Shown: positions 55,510 to 64,000 of the stretch, piece by piece
Layout of the letters: each line of letters opens with the position of its first letter
Position numbering within the stretch: the stretch's first letter is position 1
Assembly (NCBI GenBank): GCA_950097015.1
Contig: CATNEN010000025.1
Span: 3,697,001-3,761,000, forward strand
From: Macrostomum hystrix
Lineage: Eukaryota; Platyhelminthes; Macrostomidae
Length of the DNA: 64,000 nucleotides
Direction: 5' to 3'
Notes under the pieces: generated by a model
Databases searched by the model: none
Told to the model about the DNA's origin: nothing
What the model saw: the letters and a program-made list of their open reading frames with translations, nothing else
Translations under genes and position numbers: made by a program

Positions 55510-55938
55510 GTTGTTGGCGGTCTCCTGGTGTCCTGGTCGGTGGCATTATTGAACCTGGTGTCCCGAAATCTTTCCGACTTTCGCAGCTTTCAGCTGGGCT
55601 GCCTAGCGCTGGCGGGATTGGCTACCGTGTTTGTCTATTTGGGCGGCCGGCACTCTTCGTCAATGTACGACAAGTACCAGGCGGAGCTGCTGCCTGAAGA
55701 GATAATCGAATCTGACCTACTGAATTCCTCTGAGGCTGCCGCTGATTTCGGCCTCACAGATCAGCTCCGCCAGATTATTTTGCAGCGCGACTTTTTAGCC
55801 TTCGTTTCAACTAATTTTCTGCAGATCTTCGAGTCAGCAATGTGGGCCAATTTCTTATCCATCTTCATGGAGCCTCTGGGACCGCCCAGTCCGCTGACAA
55901 GGAGCGCTGCCTACCTTCTAGTGTCTGTGATGCCACCT
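55510..55938 (+). CDS. MFSD13A: MFSD13A-like protein, exon 2
   Basis: 143 codons from VVGGLLVSWSVALLNLVSRN to SVMPP, phase 0 at both ends (acceptor TTGAAACCAG, donor CCACCT|GTGAGT). Four hydrophobic helices surround a hydrophilic central loop (MYDKYQAELLPEEIIESDLL), the usual loop between helices 6 and 7 of MFS proteins. FESAMWANFLSIFME is conserved-looking. Confidence 0.85.
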
Positions 55939-55999
55939 GTGAGTGCAGCATGATTTCCAACCTCTATTATGCTCTGGTCTCTGTCTCCATTACTAAATT

Positions 56000-56605
56000 A
56001 TCTAAGGTTTCATCCTAAATGCTGAGGGTTCTGTCCTAAATGCTGGGGGTTCTGTCCTAAGCGCTGGGGGTTCTGTCCTAAATTCTGAGGGTTCTGTCCT
56101 AAAAGCTGAGGGTTCTGTCCTAAACGCTGAGGGTTCTGTCTTAAATGCTGAGGGTTCTGTCCTAAATACTGAGGGTTCTGTCCTAAATGCTGAGGGTTCT
56201 GTCCTAAAAGCTGAGGGTTCTGTCCTAAATGCTGGGGGTTCTGTCCTAAATGCTGAGGGTTCTGTCCTAAATGCTGAGGGTTCTGTCCTTAATGCTGGGG
56301 GGTTCTGTCCTAAGCGCTGAGGGTTCTGTCCTAAATACTGAGGGTTCTGTCCTAAATGCTGAGGGTTCTGTCCTTAATGCTGGGGGTTCTGTCCTAAATG
56401 CTGAGGGTTCTGTCCTTAATGCTGGGGGTTCTGTCCTAAATGCTGGGGGTTCTGTCCTAAATGCTGGGGGTTCTGTCCTAAATGCTGGGGGTTCTGTCCT
56501 AAATGCTGGGGTTTCTGTCCTAAATGCTGGGGGTTCTGTCCTAAACGCTGAGGGTTCTGTCTTAAATGCTGAGGGTTCTGTCCTGAATACTGAGGGCCAT
56601 GTCCT
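56000..56605. repeat. Minisatellite, 21 bp unit, in MFSD13A-like intron 2
   Basis: About 29 copies of TCCTAAATGCTGAGGGTTCT(G), starting about 60 bp after the donor. Variants AAATGCTGGGG, AAAAGCTGAGG and TTAATGCTGGG are interspersed. Confidence 0.96.
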
Positions 56606-56748
56606 AGTTCAGAATGTTAATTACTTTTATGTTCTAGCTTTCGCTGCGAAAGTTTTTTATTTATTTTAGTTTAGTCGCTGAACCTAATCCTTGTTAGTCT
56701 AGGATTTTTGTCTTTGTCAGACATTCATCTTTCTTGTTTGCCCCCCAG

Positions 56749-57276
56749 CTGGTCATTCTGTGCGGAATGCCACTGATTCGGCGCTTCGGGCACCACCGCG
56801 CAGTGCTGGCCAGCCTGCTATTCAAGGTGCTGGCCGGGCCTCTGGTCCACCTCACCGGTGCAGCTGCCGCTTCGCCGGGCCTGTTCGCAGCCTACGCTGT
56901 GGCCAGCAGCGGGTTTAACGTGGCCGCATTCAATCTGTTCGATCTGCCCCTGAGCGAACTTGTCGATCGGGATCGCATCACCTATTCTCGACGACTGCCT
57001 TTGTCATCAACAGTATTCGGTCTGAATGCGCTTGTTACTAAGCCAGCTATAAGTCTGGCCCCGCTAGCTGTGGTGGCGCTGCTCAATTTGCGCGGCTATC
57101 AGACTTATCGATCGGCGGCTGTAGCCAGTTACGAGTCGCCTTCCTCCGGCGAGGCTACTTGTCCGGCTCCTCTGGCCGAGCTGATGTTAATTGTAGCCTG
57201 CTATCTGCCTGCCACAATTGGCTGCCTGCAGTTGGTGTGCTGGAGTTTCTATCGGATTAGAACCAGATCGATTTAG
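56749..57276 (+). CDS. MFSD13A: MFSD13A-like protein, exon 3
   Basis: 175 codons to TAG 57274-57276. Acceptor TGTTTGCCCCCCAG, phase 0. It encodes the last four or five helices. GFNVAAFNLFDLPLSELVDR resembles the conserved helix-10 region of TMEM180. The C-terminus (CWSFYRIRTRSI) is short and basic. The three exons join without frame problems, so the gene looks intact. Confidence 0.86.
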   Translation: MVILCGMPLIRRFGHHRAVLASLLFKVLAGPLVHLTGAAAASPGLFAAYAVASSGFNVAAFNLFDLPLSELVDRDRITYSRRLPLSSTVFGLNALVTKPAISLAPLAVVALLNLRGYQTYRSAAVASYESPSSGEATCPAPLAELMLIVACYLPATIGCLQLVCWSFYRIRTRSI

Positions 57277-57429
57277 CTGACGCTTTCGCATTCGTAAATC
57301 TTTGTTTTACAGTTTTCATTGACACAATCGTCCCCTCAGTGGTTGATGCTTGAGAAGCCGCATTTATGGCTGTGCCTTCCTCTGCGGATGATAGCTTATG
57401 TGTGTTATTATTTGACTCGGCAGAGTTAA

Positions 57430-57690
57430 GGTGGGGTTGGTCTCTAGTTCGCGGGGCAGAAATCGGAGTGAGGTGGGTGCGCTTTTCTCTGGCAGGGCAG
57501 AGAGTCGAAGTGTGGTTCGCGCGCTGTTCAACGGAGAAGAAAGTGGAGTGAGGTGGGTGCGCGTTTCTCTGGCAGGCCAGAAAGCGGAGGTGGGATTGGC
57601 GCGTTGTTTAACAGTGAAGAAAGTGGAGTGAGGTGGGTGCGCGTTTCTCTGGCAGGGCAGAGAATGGAGGTGGGGTTGAGTTTTCCTCCC
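57430..57690. repeat. Short minisatellite, about 88 bp unit, three copies
   Basis: Three diverged copies containing GGAGTGAGGTGGGTGCGC and TTTCTCTGGCAGGGCAGAG, about 150 bp after the MFSD13A-like stop. Overlapping short open frames here come from the repeat. Confidence 0.85.
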
Positions 57691-58430
57691 AGTGGTTCAC
57701 TGAAACATGGTATGCGCTTTATTTGCTTATGTCCATGACGTTCTTCTGACGCTGACAGTTAGCCTTATCTTTTATCTGTGCCAATGTACGATCTTCGCTT
57801 ATTGTTTTAGCTTACTCGTTTAACCCGTTTTCAGCTTTTCTGCTTATTAAACGTAGAAATTGTATTTATGCTTCGTTCGCGTATCGGATTTTCTGGTCAG
57901 ATTGCGTTTTGCGCAGTCATTTTTCCGGCCTTACATTAATCATCTCTTGATTCTCGCTTTTTACTCTTATATTTAAGCTTATACTCGTACTTAATTTGTA
58001 GGCCTAACGCAAAATAATTTCCATTTTTAATTTTTTGCATTATATATTTGCGAATGCGCATCTTATATCAACCGTAGTTTATACATATTATTTTAATTTA
58101 CTTGTGAATCCAATGATCACACATGCAATCACATTTCTTTATTATGTTTTTACTCTAACAAATCAATTAAAAAATAGTTTCAAAAGTTTTGTTATCGTTA
58201 TTTTTACAAATGAAAGTCAGATAGTTTCACGAGATTTTTTCGTCTAAACCAGCCAAGTTTTTTGTTTTGTTGCGTTGTAACTATTTTTAGACACTCCTCA
58301 TGGGAAACCCTATTTTCACCCTCAGCCCAATCACGTGACTCACTCATCTCAGCCAGCCAATCAGATTTCTACGATCGAAAAGAAGAGTCTGCGAAGCTCT
58401 TAAAAAAGATTTTTTTGGAAACATAATTTG
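57691..58430. other. AT-rich gene-free stretch
   Basis: Between convergent genes. Only AT-driven open frames. Confidence 0.35.
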
Positions 58431-58431
58431 T

Positions 58432-58575
58432 TTATTTAAAACCAAGTAGGCTCAAGCTACTAGTAGTAGAGAGAAGGCGTTTAGAAGTGACAGCAAGTGT
58501 GCCTAGCATGGCAACTGCTTTGGTGCGGTAAAGGCAGTTATTTATAATCATAATCATAAGTGATATCATGCACTG
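58432..58575 (-). CDS. Possible last exon of the 59294 (-) gene
   Basis: On the minus strand GAGAAACTCACAG precedes a frame CMISLMIMIINN... that runs about 47 codons to a TAA at 58432, and TAAATAAACA at the stop supplies AATAAA. The join to the phase 0 donor at 58854 is open. The peptide is unremarkable, so this may be 3'UTR instead. Confidence 0.25.
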   Translation of the reverse strand, partial: QCMISLMIMIINNCLYRTKAVAMLGTLAVTSKRLLSTTSSLSLLGFK

Positions 58576-58853
58576 TGAGTTTCTCTTGTCAGGCGCACGC
58601 AACTCAAAGAGGCCTTGCCACTTTAGAGCAGCCACATTTCAAGCTAAGCAGATTTCGCAGGGCTGGCCGACTGGCTTTCTTTAATCTTGCCGCACTGACC
58701 GCTGACAATGCTGCACTTTGATCTTGCCGCTGTTGATTCGGCGACCTGGAATTTATGCGGTGTATTTGTTTAATTATAAGCGGCTTAGAATATATGCACT
58801 TTCGCTACTATTAGTAGGATTGGCTTGAGCCTGCTTTGCTAACCCGAGCTCAC

Positions 58854-59294
58854 CCTGAGCATGATGATTCTATCTGCAAGCGAGTAGACTTCCGCCCTTT
58901 GTCGTTGCTCTGGCATCGGGCAACGTCGCCTGTCGTTGCCATCGTCGCCAGACGAGTCGCCGTCGCGCCGCATCGCCGCGATGCCTCTTTTCGCCGTCAC
59001 CATGGCGTGCATCTGGCGCATGAATTCCGGCCGGAAGTACTTTGCGTCCACAGCAGCTGCGGCGGGGTCCACAAGCAGCGAGCCGCGCGGGCGCCCGGCC
59101 GCATTCGGGACCGCTGCTGGTATAACTTTGGTCGAGGTCGCAGGTTCGAATTCCACATAGCGGCATGGCGGCGGGAGCTGCGGCGGCGCAGCTTTTGCAG
59201 GCGTTGACCTTCGTTTCGATTGGTCACGACGGCCTGGCAGTTGCTGCTGCTGCTGCTGCTGCTTAGAGTGAGTTGCAGCACGGTAGAATGGCAT
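58854..59294 (-). CDS. Unrecognised protein, first coding exon
   Basis: 147 codons from ATG at 59294 (MPFYRAATHSK) to donor CTCAGG|GTGAGC, phase 0. It has a seven-glutamine run (CAG/CTG run at 59240-59262), a basic Pro-rich segment (APPQLPPPCRYVEFEPA), polyalanine, then AKYFRPEFMRQMHAMVTAKR and MPEQRQRAEVYSLADRIIML, which look helical and ordered. I recognise no family. GC-rich codon use matches the window's real exons. A plus-strand B-box-like GGTTCGAATTCC (about 59144-59155) overlaps and is probably coincidence. Confidence 0.5.
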
Positions 59295-59774
59295 ATCGGA
59301 GAAACGCGAGCTTATTCCAACCTCTCGCGACCTGCATGCAGATTTTGTGTCACACTGATAGGGCGAGTGGCAAACACAAGTGTGATCGGCTGTAAACAGC
59401 CCGGAGTGTGCTCTCTGCCCTTCTCTCCCCTCTTCTCCCCTGGTCCGCGGCCAGCCAGTGAGCACACAGCTCAGAGCTCTGAGCTCCTTCAACTAAGCCT
59501 AGGTTAGATCCATCATGCCTATGTGGACAGGCAAACACTCGCAAAAACTCTTTGAGCCCAACGATGACCTGCACCGAGTCATTGCCAACGGCCCTAATGC
59601 CATGCGTGGGCTGCTCTGCACACAAGCCGGGCCTGCGAAAACTGTGCATACCTGCACCGGATCGACTAAGCATTGATGATGATTGAGCACTCCGGTGCCG
59701 CTATGGATCAACACATATATTATATTGTTTAATTAGTTACACCCGAGCCTCACTGCCAAACCTGATGGGGATCA
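59295..59774. other. Upstream flank of the 59294 (-) gene
   Basis: Unique sequence of balanced composition with short open frames on both strands, none recognisable. Confidence 0.3.
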
Positions 59775-62700
59775 ATAAACACTGCTCCATGCATCTGATC
59801 CAGGATACATTATTCCATGCATCTGATCCAGGATACATTATTCCATGCATGTGATCTAGGATACATTATTCCATGCATGTGATCTAGGATACATTATTCC
59901 ATGCATGTGATCTAGGATACATTATTCCATGCATGTGATCTAGGATACATTATTACATGCATGTGATCTAGGATACATTATTCCATGCCTGTGAACTAGG
60001 ATACATTATTCCATGCATGTGATCTAGGATACATTATTCCATGCATCTGATCCAGGATACATTATTCCATGCATGTGATCCAGGATACATTATTCCATGC
60101 ATCTGATCCAGGATACATTATTCCATGCATGTGATCCAGGATACATTATTCCATGCATGTGATCTAGGATACATTATTCCATGCATCTGATCCAGGATAC
60201 ATTATTCCATGCATGTGATATAGGATACATTATTCCATGCATGTGATCTAGGATACATTATTCCATGCATCTGATCCAGGATACATTTATTATTCCATGC
60301 ATGTGATCTAGGATACATTATTCCATGCATCTGATCCAGGATACATTATTCCATGCATGTGATCTAGGATACATTATTCCATGCATCTGATCCAGGATAC
60401 ATTATTCCATGCATCTGATCCAGGATACATTATTCCATGCATCTGATCCAGGATACATTATTCCATGCATCTGATCCAGGATACATTATTCCATGCATCT
60501 GATCCAGGATACATTATTCCATGCATGTGATCCAGGATACATTATTCCATGCATGTGATCTAGGATACATTATTCCATGCATCTGATCCAGGATACATTA
60601 TTCCATGCATGTGATCTAGGATACATTATTCCATGCATGTGATCTAGGATACATTATTCCATGCATGTGATCTAGGATACATTATTCCATGCATGTGATC
60701 TAGGATACATTATTCCATGCATGTGATCTAGGATACATTATTCCATGCATGTGATCTAGGATACATTTTTCTATGCATGTGATCTAGGATACATTATTCC
60801 ATGCATGTGATCTAGGATACGTTATTCCATGCATGTGATCTAGGATACATTATTCCATGCATGTGAACTAGGATACATTATTCCATGCATGTGATCTAGG
60901 ATACATTATTCCATGCATGTGATCCAGGATACATTATTCCATGCATGTGATCTAGGATACATTATTCCATGCATGTGATCTAGGATACATTATTCCATGC
61001 ATGTGATCTAGGATACGTTATTCCATGCATGTGATCTAGGATACATTATTCCATGCCTGTGATCTAGGATACATTATTCCATGCATGTGATCTAGGATAC
61101 ATTATTCCATGCATGTGATATCTAGGATACATTATTCCAGGGATGTGATCCTGGATACATTATTCCATGCATGTGATCTAGGATACATTATTCCATGCAT
61201 GTGATCTAGGATACATTATTCCATGCATGTGATCCAGGATACATTATTCCATGCATCTGATCCAGGATACATTATTCCATGCATGTGATCTAGGATACAT
61301 TATTCCATGCCTGTGATCTAGGATACATTATTCCATGCATGTGATCTAGGATACATTATTCCATGCATGTGATCTAGGATACATTATTCCATGCCTGTGA
61401 TCTAGGATACAATATTCCATGCATGTGATCTAGGATACATTATTCCATGCATGTGAACTAGGATACATTATTCCATGCATGTGATCTAGGATACATTATT
61501 CCATGCATGTGAACTAGGATACATTATTCCATGCATGTGATCCAGGATACATTATTCCATGCATCTGATCCAGGATACATTATTCCATGCATGTGATCTA
61601 GGATACATTATTCCATGCATGTGAACTAGGATACATTATTCCATGCATGTGATCCAGGATACATTATTCCATGCATGTGATCCAGGATACATTATTCCAT
61701 GCACGTGATCTAGGATACATTATTCCATGCATCTGATCCAGGATACATTATTCCATGCATGTGATCTAGGATACATTATTCCATGCATGTGAACTAGGAT
61801 ACATTATTCCATGCATGTGATCCAGGATACATTATTCCATGCATGTGATCCAGGATACATTATTCCATGCACGTGATCTAGGATACATTATTCCATGCAT
61901 CTGATCCAGGATACATTATTCCATGCATGTGATCTAGGATACATTATTCCATGCATGTGATCCAGGATACATTATTCCATGCACGTGATCTAGGATACAT
62001 TATTCCATGCATCTGATCCAGGATACATTATTCCATGCATGTGATCTAGGATACATTATTCCATGCATGTGATCTAGGATACATTATTCCATGCATGTGA
62101 TCTAGGATACATTATTCCATGCATGTGATCTAGGATACATTATTCCATGCATGTGATCTAGGATACATTATTCCATGCATGTGATCTAGGATACATTATT
62201 CCATGCATGTGATCTAGGATACATTATTCCATGCATGTGATCTAGGATACATTATTCCATGCATGTGATCTAGGATACATTATTCCATGCATGTGATCCA
62301 GGATACATTATTCCATGCATGTGATCTAGGATACATTATTCCATGCATGTGATCCAGGATACATTATTCCATGCATGTGATCTAGGATACATTATTCCAT
62401 GCCTGTGATCTAGGATACATTATTCCATGCATGTGATCTAGGATACATTATTCCATGCATGTGATCTAGGATACATTATTCCATGCATGTGATCTAGGAT
62501 ACATTATTCCATGCATGTGATCTAGGATACATTATTCCATGCATGTGATCTAGGATACATTATTCCATGCATGTGATCTAGGATACATTATTCCATGCAT
62601 GTGATCTAGGATACATTATTCCATGCATGTGATCTAGGATACATTATTCCATGCCTGTGATCTAGGATACATTATTCCATGCATGTGATCTAGGATGCAT

Positions 62701-63742
62701 TATTCCATGCATGTGAACTAGGATACATTATTCCATGCATGTGATCTAGGATACATTATTCCATGCATGTGATCTAGGATACATTATTCCATGCATGTGA
62801 TCTAGGATACATTATTCCATGCATGTGATCTAGGATACATTATTCCATGCATGTGATCTAGGATACATTATTCCATGCATGTGATCTAGGATACATTATT
62901 CCATGCATGTGATCTAGGATACATTATTCCATGCATGTGAACTAGGATACATTATTCCATGCATGTGATCTAGGATACATTATTCCATGCATGTGATCTA
63001 GGATGCATTATTCCATGCATGTGATCTAGGATACATTATTCCATGCATGTGATCTAGGATACATTATTCCATGCATGTGATCTAGGATACATTATTCCAT
63101 GCATGTGATCTAGGATACATTATTCCATGCATCTGATCCAGGATACATTATTCCATGCATGTGAACTAGGATACATTATTCCATGCATGTGATCTAGGAT
63201 ACATTATTCCATGCATGTGAACTAGGATACATTATTCCATGCATGTGATCTAGGATACATTATTCCATGCATGTGATCTAGGATACATTATTCCATGCAT
63301 GTGATCTAGGATACATTATTCCATGCATGTGATCTAGGATACATTATTCCATGCATCTGATCCAGGATACATTATTCCATGCATGTGAACTAGGATACAT
63401 TATTCCATGCATGTGATCTAGGATACATTATTCCATGCATGTGAACTAGGATACATTATTCCATGCATGTGATCCAGGATACATTATTCCATGCATCTGA
63501 TCCAGGATACATTATTCCATGCATGTGATCCAGGATACATTATTCCATGCATGTGAACTAGGATACATTATTCCATGCATGTGAACTAGGATACATTATT
63601 CCATGCATGTGAACTAGGATACATTATTCCATGCATGTGAACTAGGATACATTATTCCATGCATGTGAACTAGGATACATTATTCCATGCATGTGAACTA
63701 GGATACATTATTCCATGCATGTGAACTAGGGTACATTATTCA
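59775..63742. repeat. 4 kb minisatellite, 28 bp unit
   Basis: About 141 copies of GGATACATTATTCCATGCAT + GTGATCTA. Main variants are GTGATCTAGG, CTGATCCAGG, GTGATCCAGG and GTGAACTAGG, with the G/C and T/C changes largely linked. The last eight or so units are all GTGAACTAGG. The palindrome CATGCATG is in most units. Rare insertions occur near 60290 and 61115. Confidence 0.98.
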
Positions 63743-64000
63743 CATTCTAGTAATCCTTATGAACCCTAGCACAATGTAAGATGCTTGTTTTTGTTTCATT
63801 TCATTTTGTTACCTAATGCATAGCAACAAAAAATAAAAAAATCGAGAAAGAAAAAATCTTACAAAAATTGTGGCTACAAGCCTACACGAGCAATATAAAT
63901 ATAAATCTGTATTTCTTAATTTGGTTTATCATATGTTATTCTCCAATATATATTTTGGGCTAGATTAAATATGATTTCTAAAACATCGGTGACAAGCTAG
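63743..64000. other. AT-rich end of window
   Basis: No feature recognised. Confidence 0.4.

Noticed and set aside
59100-59200. Plus-strand tRNA-like B box (GGTTCGAATTCC)
   Set aside because: No A box at the right spacing, and the sequence is explained as coding on the minus strand.

Overview
This is animal nuclear DNA from a repeat-rich invertebrate genome. The evidence is GT-AG introns with matching codon phases, metazoan-specific genes (RASEF-, TBATA-, Artemis-, MFSD13A- and CELF-like), tRNA-derived SINEs and a Helitron remnant. Coding exons are GC-rich, full of polyalanine and polyglutamine, and sit in AT-rich introns and spacers. A flatworm or other lophotrochozoan is plausible, but the sequence alone does not settle it.

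Layout. 1-45 is the tail of a plus-strand exon with a CxxC motif. 6563-6812 (-) is the first RNA-binding exon of a CELF/Bruno-like gene whose remaining exons lie outside the window. 14341-18241 (-) holds three phase-matched exons of a TBATA-like gene; a small secreted Gly/Tyr-rich protein gene (16156-16647, -) is nested in its intron. 21976-23617 (+) holds two likely terminal exons of an unidentified gene. 24269-28493 (+) is a two-exon RASEF-like EF-hand/coiled-coil/Rab GTPase gene with a SINE in its intron. 33070-36090 (+) is an unrecognised Ser/Thr/Lys-rich protein with a TATA box. 41478-43904 (-) is a degenerate Helitron with both termini recognisable. 45541-48257 (+) holds the last four exons of an Artemis (DCLRE1C)-like nuclease. 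48752-51003 (+) is a two-exon six-zinc-finger protein with an acidic tail. 54473-57276 (+) is a complete three-exon MFSD13A (TMEM180)-like membrane protein. 58854-59294 (-) is the first coding exon of an unknown gene.

The dominant feature is tandem repetition. About 25 distinct minisatellite arrays, with units of about 11 to 88 bp, cover roughly 25 kb of the 64 kb. Most introns carry their own private array, often beginning within about 30-60 bp of the splice donor. Several units resemble splice donors or acceptors. Three neighbouring families (32, 21 and 28 bp) share a GCATAACAC core, and nine arrays have units that are multiples of 7 bp. The very long open frames across these arrays are artefacts of stop-free repeat units.

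The genes do not form a pathway. They are unrelated housekeeping, signalling and tissue genes, and the shared theme is minisatellite colonisation of introns and flanks. I could run no database search; all family calls are by recognition of motifs.
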